A stretch of 64,000 nt of DNA from an uncultured Sphingomonadaceae bacterium (GCA_938050045.1 CALLJS010000010.1:186001-250000), one strand, 5' to 3'; shown: positions 1-10,159, numbered from the stretch's first letter. Notes: generated by a model from the sequence alone, not told the origin. A program made the numbers and translations.

Positions 1-212
1 TTCATACTTTTAGAGAGCTGGCCTAAACGATAATCGATGGAGCGTAATTTTTGTTTGCCATAGATATAATCGCCATTTTCGCTGCGATCACCATTGCCCG
101 CAGCCCAACTGACAATCTCAACGACCTTGGGTCGCTCAACGCGAAATAATCGATCATATTCGGTCTTGAGCGCGGCATAGCCTTGCGGCGTGATAGGACG
201 ATTATGTTTCAT
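1..212 (-). CDS. greB: Transcription elongation factor GreB (3' part cut by window edge)
   Basis: The minus strand reads from an ATG at 212 into an open frame that runs off the left edge (about 70 residues visible). The visible protein starts MKHNRPITPQGYAAL and contains a GDRSENGDYIYGK segment, the coiled-coil hallmark of GreA/GreB; the tyrosine/lysine-rich DYIYGK form followed by LRSIDYRL points to GreB rather than GreA. The family binds the RNA polymerase secondary channel and stimulates cleavage of backtracked transcripts, using acidic residues at the coiled-coil tip (here in the DRSEN-GD stretch). The C-terminal FKBP-like domain lies outside the window. It is on the same strand as, and downstream of, the lytic transglycosylase, with about 64 bases between them. 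Confidence 0.85.
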   Translation of the reverse strand, partial: MKHNRPITPQGYAALKTEYDRLFRVERPKVVEIVSWAAGNGDRSENGDYIYGKQKLRSIDYRLGQLSKSM

Positions 213-276
213 TTATTGGGTTATTTATCTGGCCATTGAATCGGGACATTTCATTCTGATAGTTTTTTTAGCAATA

Positions 277-2292
277 TTAGCCAGGTTTTTTGTTCAAATA
301 GACACTCAAAGGCGTATCAGAACGAATGAGCGCGCGATCAGGATTGAAATGGTCGTACATCACGGCATTTTCGAGAACGCGCTGCACATAATTTTTGGTT
401 TCATAGACGGGGATATTTTCAATCCAATCCAAAATATCAACCTGCGGGGAGCGCGGATCACCATTGCGGCGCAACCATTTGTTCACATTACCAGGGCCAG
501 CATTATAAGCGGCCACTGCAAGAGGATAGCTGCCATTAAAATAGCGCAGCATTTGCTGAATATAGCTAGAGCCAAGCATGACATTATAATCGGGATTGCT
601 GGTTAATTTGCTGCGGGCATAGCTTAGGCGTAATTTGCCCGATACCTCGCGCGCGGTCGATGGAATAAGCTGCATAAGGCCGCGCGCATTAGCATGGCTG
701 ACGGCTTCGCGGTCAAATTGGCTTTCTTGGCGGGTAATCGCATGGATTAATGTGAAATTATTTTGATGTCCTGCGGGGATGGAAATGGTTGGGAAACCAT
801 GCGCAATAAGGCTGGCATGCCCCTCAACACGCGCATTGCGTCCAGACATGACCTGCAAGTCTGGACGCTTCAGACGCTTAGAAAGGGCAATAGCATCCAA
901 AAACTCCGTTTCGCTCTGCGCTGCATTGGCAATAGCGCGCAAAAATAGGCTTTGTTCTTTCCAGCCGCCATAGCGCGGGGCGATTTGAGCCGCGAGATAT
1001 ACGCTGGGAACGTCACTAGCTTGCGGTGCATTGCTTACGGGCGTCGGCGCCGTGCGCGTTGGCAATTTTCGGCCCAAAGCTTCGAGCGATAATTGCCCAT
1101 AAAATTGGTCATAATAATTAGCGGCTTTTTCAAAAAATGCGTTGGCGGCAGGCAAATTACCTGCTGTGCGCATCGATTTGCCCGCCCAATATAATCCTTT
1201 GGTGCGGGTTTGCGGAGATCGTGCCGATAGGCCATATTTTTCGAACATGGCGGCTGCATCTGCTGGACGATTGAGATGGTTGAGCGCAACTTGCCCTGCG
1301 AGCCATGTCAGGCTGGTATAATCATCGCGCACACCCAGCGATTGATCGATTGGTTTTTCACCTGCTGGAACGGCATCATCCACTTTTGAAGCAATGTCAT
1401 AGGCCAATTTATATTGCTTATCATTGCGTGCAGAGCGTGCATTTTTGAGCAATATTTCATACCATTGCTCTGCATCTTCTGGCGCAAATGTTATGCTCTG
1501 GCGGTTAGCTAGCATTTGCCGCGCGCTCCAGCTATTGCCTTGATTGCGTAATTGATTGGCGCGCGCACCGATCAATCCCGCATCGCGCAGCCCTGCATCA
1601 CCAGCCGCAGTAATTTTGGCACTAGCGTCCGATGCTTTTGTGCGTATCGCTAATTGCGCTTCAAATAAAGGACGCCTTTGCGCAGATGCGCGCGGTAGAT
1701 TATTACGCGCACTGCGCACAGCACCAGCCCATAACAGCGAATCTATGCGCATGTCATGATCGTCGCTTCTCAATGCGCTGCCCATGATACTGGCCAGACG
1801 GCTCTCAATAACATCGGGTAAAGCCCCAGTGCGCCAGGCTTCTCTGCCGATGGTGATGGCTTCTTCGCGCCTGCCATTATTGGCCAATATGATTGCATAT
1901 TTGGCTTTGCCAACATTGGTAGTAGGGGCGATACGATCAAAATAATTTAATATTTGGCCTGCATTTTCGCGTTCTAAATTAATCGATTGTTCTGCAAAGC
2001 GCTTTATCCTCTTTTCATGCGGCCAGCCGCTATAACTTAGCAAAAAGCTGCTATATTCTGAAAATTTATAATTGCCCCCGCGCGATAATTCGCGCCACCG
2101 CGATAAAGCCGCTGGAATATTGCCTTGGCTCGCATCAACTAAACTGCTCGGCACCCCTGTTCCTGGCTGAAATATGACGCTCTGAGTTTCGGCAGATGCA
2201 CGAGATGAACCGCTATCACCGCTGGCCGCAAACGCGATGGTTGGAGTCATAATTAATGTTGCTAGAATAATATGGGATACCGTGTTGGACAT
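277..2292 (-). CDS. Soluble lytic murein transglycosylase (Slt-type)
   Basis: A 671-residue exported enzyme predicted to cleave peptidoglycan glycan strands to 1,6-anhydro products. The start is placed at 2292 because it gives a clean signal peptide (MSNTVSHIILATLIMTPTIA) and has AAGGAG upstream (2305-2310, a long 12-base spacing). The alternative ATG at 2319 adds a charged stretch before the signal and has no ribosome site. The N-terminal 500 residues are helical, TPR/superhelix-like, as in Slt70. The C-terminal SLT domain carries the catalytic glutamate in RQESQFD (about residue 523), then GLMQLIP and AYNAGPGN. Family identity is certain; the exact Slt paralogue is not. It is divergent from dapA across a short region with a direct repeat and a CtrA-type box. 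Confidence 0.92.
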   Translation of the reverse strand: MSNTVSHIILATLIMTPTIAFAASGDSGSSRASAETQSVIFQPGTGVPSSLVDASQGNIPAALSRWRELSRGGNYKFSEYSSFLLSYSGWPHEKRIKRFAEQSINLERENAGQILNYFDRIAPTTNVGKAKYAIILANNGRREEAITIGREAWRTGALPDVIESRLASIMGSALRSDDHDMRIDSLLWAGAVRSARNNLPRASAQRRPLFEAQLAIRTKASDASAKITAAGDAGLRDAGLIGARANQLRNQGNSWSARQMLANRQSITFAPEDAEQWYEILLKNARSARNDKQYKLAYDIASKVDDAVPAGEKPIDQSLGVRDDYTSLTWLAGQVALNHLNRPADAAAMFEKYGLSARSPQTRTKGLYWAGKSMRTAGNLPAANAFFEKAANYYDQFYGQLSLEALGRKLPTRTAPTPVSNAPQASDVPSVYLAAQIAPRYGGWKEQSLFLRAIANAAQSETEFLDAIALSKRLKRPDLQVMSGRNARVEGHASLIAHGFPTISIPAGHQNNFTLIHAITRQESQFDREAVSHANARGLMQLIPSTAREVSGKLRLSYARSKLTSNPDYNVMLGSSYIQQMLRYFNGSYPLAVAAYNAGPGNVNKWLRRNGDPRSPQVDILDWIENIPVYETKNYVQRVLENAVMYDHFNPDRALIRSDTPLSVYLNKKPG

Positions 2293-2309
2293 ATTGTTGT
2301 ATTGCTCCT

Positions 2310-2342
2310 TATCAGCCATTATATATTGTATCAGCCATTATA
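2310..2342. repeat. 14-bp direct repeat with TATAAT and ATG at the slt 5' end
   Basis: The sequence TATCAGCCATTATA occurs at 2310-2323 and again at 2329-2342, a 19-base period. On the minus strand each copy reads TATAATGGCTGATA, so each holds a -10-like TATAAT and an ATG. The copy nearer slt supplies the alternative upstream start at 2319; the farther copy opens only a very short frame. It looks like a recent local duplication. Confidence 0.8.
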
Positions 2343-2380
2343 GATTAGTCTGATGCTATATTAGTTTCATATTTTGCCGC

Positions 2381-2395
2381 TTAATGGTTTCTTAA
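2381..2395. promoter_or_regulatory. CtrA-type box TTAA-N7-TTAA upstream of dapA / slt
   Basis: TTAA at 2381-2384, seven bases, then TTAA at 2392-2395, matching the alphaproteobacterial CtrA consensus exactly. It lies 53 bases before the dapA start and about 89 before the slt start. The motif is AT-rich, so chance matches in spacer DNA are possible. The presence of cckA in the same window makes CtrA control plausible but does not prove it. Confidence 0.4.
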
Positions 2396-2448
2396 TGACC
2401 ATATTCGTCTATAGAAACCCATATGTTTCAAGTTAGAGGAATAAATCC

Positions 2449-3324
2449 ATGTTTTTTGGTTCGATACCAGCTCTAGTGACTCCTTTTTGCGATGGATCGT
2501 TTAATGAGGCTCATTTTCGCAATTTGGTGGACTGGCAAATTGAACAAGGCAGCAGCGCTTTGGTGCCTTGCGGTACAACAGGAGAGAGTTCGACCCTGTC
2601 AAATGCAGAGCATCATCGCGTTATAGAAGTTTGCGTTGAGCAAGCAGCGGGGCGCGTGCCTATTATTGCGGGATGCGGCTCTAATGATACAAGCAATGCC
2701 TTATTGCATATGAATTTTTCTAAAAAATGCGGCGCTGCGGCAGCATTGGTGGTTACGCCTTATTATAACCGTCCCAATCAAGAAGGCATAGCGGCGCATT
2801 TTGAGACACTGACCAATGCGTGCGATTTGCCGCTCATTCTTTATAATGTGCCAGCGCGAACCGTAACAGATATGCTGCCAGAAACTGTTAATATATTATC
2901 AAAGCTTGCTAATATTCGCGGTATCAAGGATGCGAGCGGTGATGTATCGCGCGTTACAGAGCATCTACTAGGCAGCGAAACGGGCTTTTGCTTGCTTTCG
3001 GGCGTTGATGAATTGGCCCTCGCTTTTAATGCGACGGGCGGCTCTGGCTGTATATCGGTAACAGCCAATGTTGCGCCCAAATTATGCGCAGAATTTCAGG
3101 CGGCCTGTGCTGATGGTGATTATGATAAAGCCCGAAAGCTCAATGATAAATTATATCCGCTGCACAAAGCACTATTCACCGATGCATCGCCTGGCCCCGT
3201 TAAATATGCTATGTCGCGCGTTATAAAAGATTTCCCAGATGAGGTGCGTTTGCCGATGACAAAACCAAACCAAGAAAGCCGCTCAAGCGTGGATGCGGCC
3301 TTGGAGAATGCAGGTTTATTATAA
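2449..3324 (+). CDS. dapA: 4-hydroxy-tetrahydrodipicolinate synthase
   Basis: A 291-residue class I aldolase that condenses pyruvate with aspartate semialdehyde, the first committed step to diaminopimelate and lysine. Visible family residues: GTTGESSTL (Thr43-Thr44), [16 protein letters not shown] with Tyr132 and Arg137, and the Schiff-base Lys160 in GIKDASGD. Length is normal for the family. The start has AGAGGA eight or nine bases upstream. The stop TAA shares its last base with the smpB start, so the two are translationally coupled. This dapA-smpB pairing ties cell-wall precursor synthesis to trans-translation only by position, not by pathway. Confidence 0.97.
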   Translation: MFFGSIPALVTPFCDGSFNEAHFRNLVDWQIEQGSSALVPCGTTGESSTLSNAEHHRVIEVCVEQAAGRVPIIAGCGSNDTSNALLHMNFSKKCGAAAALVVTPYYNRPNQEGIAAHFETLTNACDLPLILYNVPARTVTDMLPETVNILSKLANIRGIKDASGDVSRVTEHLLGSETGFCLLSGVDELALAFNATGGSGCISVTANVAPKLCAEFQAACADGDYDKARKLNDKLYPLHKALFTDASPGPVKYAMSRVIKDFPDEVRLPMTKPNQESRSSVDAALENAGLL

Positions 3325-3806
3325 TGGCACGACCAAGGCATGTAGAATTTGATAAAGTAAAAAATGTCGCTGAAAACAGGCGCGCACGTTATGATTATCA
3401 TCTCGATGATAAATTTGAGGCGGGTATTGCTCTAACGGGTACAGAGGTAAAATCTTTGCGTTTTGGTGAGGGTTCTATAGTAGAGAGCTATGCAGAGGTT
3501 AAGGAGGGCGAGGTTTGGTTGGTGAATGCCAATATACCCGAATTTAGCCATGGGAATCGCCATAACCATGAAGCCAAACGCCCGCGCAAATTATTGCTCA
3601 ATAAGCGCGAAATTGCCAAATTGCATGGCGCGGTCGAACGCAAAGGAATGACGCTTGTACCCTTGAGTATGTATTTTAATGCAAAAGGGCGGGCAAAGGT
3701 TGAATTGGCTCTGGCAAAGGGTAAGAAAGCACATGATAAACGCGCGAGCGAAAAAGCACGCGATTGGAAGCGCGAGCAAGGAAGAATTTTAAGAGAAAAT
3801 GGCTGA
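3324..3806 (+). CDS. smpB: SsrA-binding protein SmpB
   Basis: A 160-residue partner of tmRNA that brings it to stalled ribosomes. The OB-fold core is recognisable ([26 protein letters not shown], then [26 protein letters not shown]), and the basic C-terminal tail that enters the mRNA channel ends in the [14 protein letters not shown] region. The ATG overlaps the dapA stop by one base, and the last eight bases overlap the downstream DUF2062 gene. The tmRNA gene itself is not in this window. Confidence 0.97.
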   Translation: MARPRHVEFDKVKNVAENRRARYDYHLDDKFEAGIALTGTEVKSLRFGEGSIVESYAEVKEGEVWLVNANIPEFSHGNRHNHEAKRPRKLLLNKREIAKLHGAVERKGMTLVPLSMYFNAKGRAKVELALAKGKKAHDKRASEKARDWKREQGRILRENG

Positions 3807-4371
3807 TAAAATTAAAAAAAATTGGCTGCAAAGCAAAATACCAGATAGAACAATATTATCTGAAAACCCCTTGCTACGTCCTTTTAAGGATAGGTTTTTA
3901 TGCCCGCAATTATGGCGTTTTACCCGCCGCTCGGTGCCCGTTGGGGTGGCCATAGGGTTTTTAACGGCTATCATTGTGTTGGTGCCAGGCTTTCAAATGT
4001 TTGTTGCCGTATTATTATGCCCTTTATTTCGGGGTAATATACCAACGGCGATCGTCGCTACATTTATTAATACACCCCTAACAACACCGCCTCTTATATA
4101 TGCATCATGGCTATTGGGCCTGACGATATTGGGTAAAAATAATAATGTTGATGAAGGCGTTGGCGAGAGATTAACCGATTTGAGTATAACGGATTGGTGG
4201 AATTGGTTGCTAAGCGCAGGACAGCCTATGCTGATCGGTTTGTTTGCCATTGCTGTTGTTACGGCTTCGCTGGGGTATCTTATCACCAGTTGGCTTTGGT
4301 CGCGTTGGATGTTTCGCAAATATAAGCGGCGTTCAAAATATTATAGCGTTAAAACCGAAAAGAATGATTAA
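3799..4371 (+). CDS. DUF2062 membrane protein
   Basis: A 190-residue inner-membrane protein of the DUF2062 family, function unknown. After an amphipathic N-terminus come hydrophobic segments at roughly residues 45-75 ([21 protein letters not shown]), 85-115 (with the family's [13 protein letters not shown] stretch) and 145-175. The C-terminus is basic and probably cytoplasmic. It overlaps the smpB 3' end by eight bases in another frame, consistent with a dapA-smpB-DUF2062 operon. DUF2062 genes occur next to smpB in other alphaproteobacteria as far as I recall, but no mechanism linking them is known to me. Confidence 0.85.
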   Translation: MADKIKKNWLQSKIPDRTILSENPLLRPFKDRFLCPQLWRFTRRSVPVGVAIGFLTAIIVLVPGFQMFVAVLLCPLFRGNIPTAIVATFINTPLTTPPLIYASWLLGLTILGKNNNVDEGVGERLTDLSITDWWNWLLSAGQPMLIGLFAIAVVTASLGYLITSWLWSRWMFRKYKRRSKYYSVKTEKND

Positions 4372-4446
4372 CCAACATAATTATCGGTTTACAGCGAAAA
4401 TTATGTATTTTTGCTACATTTGAAATTTAGTTTGAGGAGAGTTTTT

Positions 4447-6471
4447 ATGAATAAGAAAATAATAGCCATATTATTATCAACGTCGATCATTGGTGTAACG
4501 GCCGCCTATTCGCATAGCGATGGCCCTGTTGTCGCCGAAACCATCGGCAGCTTTGGTTTTGATATTTCAGGCATGGATAAAAATGTCTCAGCAGGCGAAG
4601 ATTTTTACCAATATGCAAGCGGTAATTGGGCAAAACACACTAAAATTCCTGATGATAAATCCAACTATGGTATGTTCAATATATTGACCGATTTGTCGCA
4701 AGCGCGCGTCAAATCAATCCTTGAAAAAGCTAAGGATGAAGAGGGCAGCAAAATTGGCGATGCTTATGCGAGTTATTTGGATATAGAAACAATCGAATCC
4801 AAAGGGCTAGAGCCGATTAAAGCCTGGCTCGATTCTATTCGCGCTATTGAGAGCAAAGAAGATTATACCAAAATATTAATCGAAGCGCGCAAAAATGGTG
4901 TTGGGACGCCCGTTGCCAACTTCGTAGGCCAAGATAGTAAAAATCCCGATCGCTATATCTTCATACTTTCACAAAGCGGTACGGGTCTGCCCGATCGTGA
5001 TATGTATATCAAAGATGGCGAGAAATTAGAAGAAAACCGCAGCAAATATATTAAATATCTTACTAAAATGTTGAACCTTGCTGGCGAAGATAATGCATCA
5101 GCCCGCGCTAAGGCTCTTTTTGCGTTAGAAAAATCCATCGCGCAAGTGCAATGGAATCGCGAAGATAATAGCGATGCTAGGAAGACCTATAATAAGATGA
5201 GCGTCGCGCAATTAGACGCAGCGACGCCAGGGATGGATTTCAAAACTATCATTAACGGTTATAGCGATAAGATTGATACTCTGATCGTGCGTCAACCCAG
5301 CGCAATTACGGCCATCGCTAAAATCGTTGGTGATGCTGATATAACAATATTGAAAGATGCCTTAATCGTGCGTTCGCTCAGCAGTTTTGCTGATGTTTTA
5401 CCCGATAGCGTGGCGGATAGTAATTTTGCTTTTTATGGCACAACTTTGTCAGGCACTCCTGAACGCGAAGTGCGCTGGAAGCGCGGCGTTGGATATACAG
5501 AATCCATGCTGGGTGAAGAGGTTGGACAAAAATATGTAGAGCTGCATTATCCGCCCGAAACCAAAGCCGCTATGGACAAATTGGTCGATAATGTCTTGGC
5601 CGCTATGGGCCGCCGTATCGATAATTTGGAATGGATGCAGCCTGAAACAAAGGTAAAAGCCAACCAGAAATTGGATAATTTCACCGTTAAAATTGGCCAT
5701 ACCGATAAATGGCGCGATTATGCATCGCTAGAAATCAAACGCGATGATGCATTTGGCAATCAATTACGATCAAACCGCTTTGAATTTGCCGATGGTATAT
5801 CAAGATTAGGTGCGCCTATTCGCCGTTATGAATGGGGCATGTTTCCGCAAACCGTCAATGCTTACGCAAATTTCAGTATGAATGAAATTGTATTTCCTGC
5901 AGCCATTTTGCAACCGCCATTTTTTGACCCCAATGCCGATGATGCCATCAACTATGGCGCGATTGGTGCCGTTATTGGCCATGAGATTAGCCATCATTTT
6001 GATGACCAAGGGGCCAAATTTGATGAAAATGGCCGGTTGTCCGATTGGTGGACAGAGGCGGATGTAGTCGCTTTTGAAAAAGCAGGTAAAAAATTAATCG
6101 CGCAATATGATATTTATGAACCCTTGCCGGGTGAATTTGTGAAAGGTGAATTTACTTTGGGCGAGAATATTGGCGATCTTGCTGGGCTAACGCTTGCTTA
6201 TGATGCCTATAAAGCGTCATTGGGCGATAAAGAGGCCCCTATATTAGAGGGTTTCTCTGGCGATCAACGTTTTTTTCTCGGGTGGGCGCAAATATGGCGC
6301 CGTAGCTATCGCAACGCAGAATTATCGCGTCGTTTACTGACAGATTCGCACAGCCCATCGATTCAAAGAACTTGGGTCGTACGAAACCTTGACAAATGGT
6401 ATGATGCGTACAAACCATCGGAAAAAGATTCGCTCTATCTGAAACCAGAAGATCGCGTCAAAATTTGGTAA
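4447..6471 (+). CDS. M13-family zinc metallopeptidase (neprilysin/PepO-like)
   Basis: A 674-residue predicted periplasmic oligopeptidase. The ATG at 4447 is chosen over an in-frame upstream ATG at 4411 because TTGAGGAGAG lies just before it and it opens a signal peptide (MNKKIIAILLSTSIIGVTAA). The N-terminal M13 domain follows (GEDFYQYASGNWAKHTKIP). The catalytic zinc site is HEISHH (His512), with the third ligand in GENIGDLAGL, and the substrate-binding NAYANFS motif lies before it. The near-terminal RVW-type end is RVKIW. Family size and order are normal. It sits 9 bases before cckA, so the two may be cotranscribed, although no shared role is obvious. Confidence 0.93.
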   Translation: MNKKIIAILLSTSIIGVTAAYSHSDGPVVAETIGSFGFDISGMDKNVSAGEDFYQYASGNWAKHTKIPDDKSNYGMFNILTDLSQARVKSILEKAKDEEGSKIGDAYASYLDIETIESKGLEPIKAWLDSIRAIESKEDYTKILIEARKNGVGTPVANFVGQDSKNPDRYIFILSQSGTGLPDRDMYIKDGEKLEENRSKYIKYLTKMLNLAGEDNASARAKALFALEKSIAQVQWNREDNSDARKTYNKMSVAQLDAATPGMDFKTIINGYSDKIDTLIVRQPSAITAIAKIVGDADITILKDALIVRSLSSFADVLPDSVADSNFAFYGTTLSGTPEREVRWKRGVGYTESMLGEEVGQKYVELHYPPETKAAMDKLVDNVLAAMGRRIDNLEWMQPETKVKANQKLDNFTVKIGHTDKWRDYASLEIKRDDAFGNQLRSNRFEFADGISRLGAPIRRYEWGMFPQTVNAYANFSMNEIVFPAAILQPPFFDPNADDAINYGAIGAVIGHEISHHFDDQGAKFDENGRLSDWWTEADVVAFEKAGKKLIAQYDIYEPLPGEFVKGEFTLGENIGDLAGLTLAYDAYKASLGDKEAPILEGFSGDQRFFLGWAQIWRRSYRNAELSRRLLTDSHSPSIQRTWVVRNLDKWYDAYKPSEKDSLYLKPEDRVKIW

Positions 6472-6480
6472 GGAACGACA

Positions 6481-8883
6481 TTGTCACAATCGCACTTTTC
6501 TACGCAATTAAAATTATTCGGCGAAAGTAGTGATGACGATATAAAACAAAGCCGTCTGCTGATCTTTGGATTGGCGCTGGCCATTATTGTTGCGGCCCTG
6601 CTATTATGGTTTACCTCGCACAATATAATATTGCTTGGTGGTTTTGTGGCGGCCTTCGTTGCGGCAATGGCCTGTGCTTATTATATTCATACATTATCTC
6701 TAAACGCGCGGCAGATTGATTTTTTGCCGCCCGATTGGGCCGTTACGCGCACCGTAGCAGATCAATCGAATATGGCATTAGCAATTTGTGATCGGGCGGG
6801 GCGCATGTCCTGCGCGAACGAGCGGTTTGAAAAATGGTTTGCTGGATTAAAACCGCCGCCTGATCTGAATGTTGGTGAAGATGAACGTGCTATGCTGATC
6901 GCTGCAGGCCGCGCGGCATGGCGCGAAGGAATTGGCATCATAGAATCGCTCAAACATGATGGGCAAGATTTTCAAGTCAAAGCCGTTAAAGCGAGCAGCA
7001 GCGACGAATATTTGATTTGGACGTTTGAGCCTGTTGTTGAACAAAGCCTCTCTGCTCTGGCGGTTGAAACATTTTCTGGACAAATCGGCCAACGCATGGG
7101 CGAAGCTGGGATTATGTCCTTAATTGTTGGTGCTGAAGGCCGAATAAGATCGTGTAATAGTGCTTTTGCTGCAAGGGCCACTGGCCGCGCTGAAGCGAAT
7201 ATTGTTAGCCGAGATTTTGCTACATTTTTGCGATCCGATGAAAAGGGACGTATTTATTTTGAACGCGAAGGCAGGCGGGGTGTACCGCTGCGTTTAATGT
7301 ATATCCCGCTGCGGGCCGATGATAAAAATAGCGCCGCAATCATCTTTGCTTTGGATGAAGATTCTGCGCAAATGGATCGTCAAAATGCATTGGTTCATGT
7401 TGAAAATTTATTGGCCGATTTGCCGCTGGGTTTGGCGCTTGCCGATCGCGATGGACGGTTTTTATTCGCCAATAATAGTTTTGCGCGTGTCGCAGGCATG
7501 CCGATAGAGAAATTACCGCCCTATCCAGGGGATTTGGTTATCAAAGAAGATAAAGCGGCGGTTGCCGATACGGTGCGCCGCTATGCTGCGGGGCAACCTA
7601 TGTCTGGTGATATTGCGGTTCGTTTGTTGGAAACTCCCGATGAAGTGGTCTCGCTCTCTATCGCTGGTGTGCGTGGTCTTGGCGATGCATCTGTGTTGAT
7701 AGGTTTGAAAGATAATAGTGAGGAATCAAAGCTTAAGCGTCAAGTTGCGCAAGCAACCAAAATGCAAGCCGTTGGACAATTAGCAGGCGGCGTTGCGCAT
7801 GATTTTAACAATATTCTCACCGCTATTATCGGCTATTGTGATCTCATGCTATTGCGCCATTCGCCCGGTGATAGCGATTATGATGATATTCAGCAGATAA
7901 AAAATAACAGCAATCGTGCAGCCAGCCTAACGCGGCAATTATTGGCTTTTTCACGGCAACAAACATTACGGCCGCAAATATTGCAATTACCCGATGTTGT
8001 TTCCGAAGTGTCTGCATTATTAAAACGCTTATTGGGTGAAAAGGTTCGATTAGAAGTCAAACATGGCCGTAATATAGGAACGGTGCGCGCTGATCCTGGG
8101 CAATTAGAACAAGTTATCATTAATTTGGGCGTGAACGCGCGCGATGCTATGCCCAATGGCGGGGTATTAACGCTCGAAACAAAATCTGTTACGGTTGCAG
8201 ATGTGCGGGCGATGAACAGCGAAATTTTACCTCTGGGTGATTATGCGATGCTATCGATTAGCGATATGGGGATGGGTATTTCCAAAGATAATTTGGGTAA
8301 AATATTCGAACCTTTCTTTACCACCAAAGAGGTCGGGAAAGGCACTGGGCTGGGTCTTTCAACCGTTTATGGTATCGTAAAACAATCGGGCGGCTTTATT
8401 TTTGCCGATTCCATAGAGGGTGAGGGGACGCAATTTAGCGTATATTTGCCCGTGCATATCGGCGAGGCAGAAGATTTACCCGCAATATCTAAGACGCAAG
8501 ATAAATCAGAATTATGGGGCAGTGGACGTGTGCTGATTGTCGAAGATGAGGATATGGTGCGCGCGGTAGCAGAGCGGGCATTGGTGCGCCAGGGTTATCG
8601 AGTAGAGACGGCTTGCGATGGAGAAGAGGCTTTGGAGATATTGTCAAAAAGCCGTAAATTTGATCTCATCGTTTCCGATGTTGTGATGCCCAATATGGAT
8701 GGGCCGACCATGGCAAGAAAGGTAAGGGAGAGCTATGGCGATATTAGAATTTTATTTATGTCGGGATATGCAGAGGAGCAATTACGGCAATCGATTGATA
8801 TTGACAATATGTTCTTTTTACCGAAACCTTTTTCCGTGCAACAAATCTCTCATGCCGTTAAAAATGCTATGACATTTGAATAA
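6481..8883 (+). CDS. cckA: Hybrid sensor histidine kinase CckA
   Basis: An 800-residue hybrid kinase that in alphaproteobacteria feeds phosphate through ChpT to the cell-cycle regulator CtrA. Two transmembrane helices lie at about residues 27-75, PAS-like domains at about 90-400, a HisKA domain with the phospho-acceptor His440 in GGVAHDFNNILTAIIGY, a HATPase domain (NLGVNARDAM; GMGISKDNLGKIFEPFFTTK; GTGLGLSTVYGIVK), and a receiver domain with Asp733 in VSDVVMPNMDG. The HDFNNILTAI signature and domain order are those of CckA. Translation appears to begin at TTG, with AAGGA eight bases upstream. chpT and ctrA are outside the window. Confidence 0.93.
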   Translation: MSQSHFSTQLKLFGESSDDDIKQSRLLIFGLALAIIVAALLLWFTSHNIILLGGFVAAFVAAMACAYYIHTLSLNARQIDFLPPDWAVTRTVADQSNMALAICDRAGRMSCANERFEKWFAGLKPPPDLNVGEDERAMLIAAGRAAWREGIGIIESLKHDGQDFQVKAVKASSSDEYLIWTFEPVVEQSLSALAVETFSGQIGQRMGEAGIMSLIVGAEGRIRSCNSAFAARATGRAEANIVSRDFATFLRSDEKGRIYFEREGRRGVPLRLMYIPLRADDKNSAAIIFALDEDSAQMDRQNALVHVENLLADLPLGLALADRDGRFLFANNSFARVAGMPIEKLPPYPGDLVIKEDKAAVADTVRRYAAGQPMSGDIAVRLLETPDEVVSLSIAGVRGLGDASVLIGLKDNSEESKLKRQVAQATKMQAVGQLAGGVAHDFNNILTAIIGYCDLMLLRHSPGDSDYDDIQQIKNNSNRAASLTRQLLAFSRQQTLRPQILQLPDVVSEVSALLKRLLGEKVRLEVKHGRNIGTVRADPGQLEQVIINLGVNARDAMPNGGVLTLETKSVTVADVRAMNSEILPLGDYAMLSISDMGMGISKDNLGKIFEPFFTTKEVGKGTGLGLSTVYGIVKQSGGFIFADSIEGEGTQFSVYLPVHIGEAEDLPAISKTQDKSELWGSGRVLIVEDEDMVRAVAERALVRQGYRVETACDGEEALEILSKSRKFDLIVSDVVMPNMDGPTMARKVRESYGDIRILFMSGYAEEQLRQSIDIDNMFFLPKPFSVQQISHAVKNAMTFE

Positions 8884-8928
8884 TTACAATGATTTAAGGG
8901 TTAAATATTTAGGATATAAAAATATTTC

Positions 8929-8943
8929 GTTCTACTCTTGTTC
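8929..8943. promoter_or_regulatory. LexA (SOS) box GTTC-N7-GTTC upstream of recA
   Basis: GTTC at 8929-8932 and GTTC at 8940-8943 with exactly seven bases between, the alphaproteobacterial LexA operator. The second half is also part of an inverted repeat TTGTTC-N5-GAACAA (8938-8954). TTGTTC may be the -35, with TACATA (8961-8966) 17 bases on as the -10, so LexA would cover the promoter. The site is about 90 bases before the recA start. Confidence 0.85.
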
Positions 8944-9033
8944 TTTTGGAACAAATATAGTACATAATGATTCTATTGATCGTTACGATGATGAATTTCG
9001 GCGGTTTATGTAGAGCAGATAAGGAGTGGAATG

Positions 9034-10104
9034 ATGGCAGGACTTAAAGTAGTAGAAACAAAAAAACAGGCAAATAATATGGATCGTGAAAAAGCATTAG
9101 AAGCTGCGCTTGCGCAAATTGACCGAGCCTTTGGTAAAGGCTCTGCCATGAAATTGGGGAGCCGAGAGGCGATGAATGTAGAGGCTGTTTCAACAGGCTC
9201 TATCGGTTTGGATATCGCGCTTGGTATTGGCGGTTTACCCAAAGGCCGCATAATTGAAATTTATGGGCCAGAAAGCTCGGGTAAAACCACATTGGCACTC
9301 CATGCTATTGCCGAAGTTCAAAAAGCAGGTGGCACAGCGGCCTTTGTCGATGCAGAGCATGCGCTTGACCCTGTATATGCGAAAAAATTAGGCGTTGATA
9401 TTGATGAATTGGTTATTTCGCAACCCGATACGGGTGAGCAAGCTCTTGAAATCACCGATACATTAGTGCGCTCTAATGCGGTCGATGTTTTGGTGGTCGA
9501 TTCGGTGGCGGCTTTGGTACCACGGGCGGAAATAGAAGGCGAGATGGGCGATACCCATGTCGGTTTACAAGCGCGTTTAATGAGCCAAGCTTTGCGTAAA
9601 TTAACAGGCTCTATCAACCGTTCAAAATGTATGGTTATTTTTATCAACCAAGTGCGGATGAAAATTGGCGTTATGTACGGCAATCCCGAAACAACATCGG
9701 GTGGTAATGCTCTAAAATTCTATGCTTCTGTGCGTTTGGATATTCGCCGTACGGGCCAAATCAAAGATAAAGATGAAATCATTGGAAACAGCACGCGCGT
9801 TAAAATTGTCAAAAATAAGGTCGCTCCGCCATTTAAGCAAGTCGAATTTGATATCATGTATGGTAAAGGTATTTCCAAAGTTGGGGAAATGATTGATCTA
9901 GGCGTCAAGGCTGGCTTGGTTGAAAAATCGGGTGCTTGGTTCAGCTATGATTCTGTGCGTATCGGTCAGGGACGTGAAAATTCGAAACAATTTTTGCTCG
10001 ACACACCCGAGCTTTATGAAAAATTGGAAAAGGCCATTCGCGGTAAAACCGAAGAAGTCGCCGAAGAAATGCTCGCTGGTGAGATAGAAGAAACAAAAGG
10101 ATAA
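9034..10104 (+). CDS. recA: Recombinase RecA
   Basis: A 356-residue DNA strand-exchange ATPase and LexA co-protease. The Walker A motif is GPESSGKTT (about residues 78-86), Walker B is VLVVDSV, the L1/L2 DNA-binding regions follow ([41 protein letters not shown]), and the C-terminus is acidic. Two consecutive ATG codons (9031, 9034) are possible starts; the second has the better spacing (7 bases) from AAGGAG at 9021-9026. An SOS box precedes it and a strong terminator follows, so it is probably a single-gene unit. Confidence 0.98.
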   Translation: MAGLKVVETKKQANNMDREKALEAALAQIDRAFGKGSAMKLGSREAMNVEAVSTGSIGLDIALGIGGLPKGRIIEIYGPESSGKTTLALHAIAEVQKAGGTAAFVDAEHALDPVYAKKLGVDIDELVISQPDTGEQALEITDTLVRSNAVDVLVVDSVAALVPRAEIEGEMGDTHVGLQARLMSQALRKLTGSINRSKCMVIFINQVRMKIGVMYGNPETTSGGNALKFYASVRLDIRRTGQIKDKDEIIGNSTRVKIVKNKVAPPFKQVEFDIMYGKGISKVGEMIDLGVKAGLVEKSGAWFSYDSVRIGQGRENSKQFLLDTPELYEKLEKAIRGKTEEVAEEMLAGEIEETKG

Positions 10105-10159
10105 AGCGTCATAAATCTATAAGAATTAAAGTTATAACGGTTGCCTGTATGCCGTTATG

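Noticed and set aside
3324-4371. tmRNA (ssrA) gene next to smpB
   Set aside because: No tRNA-like ends or tag frame found; the region is filled by coding sequence.
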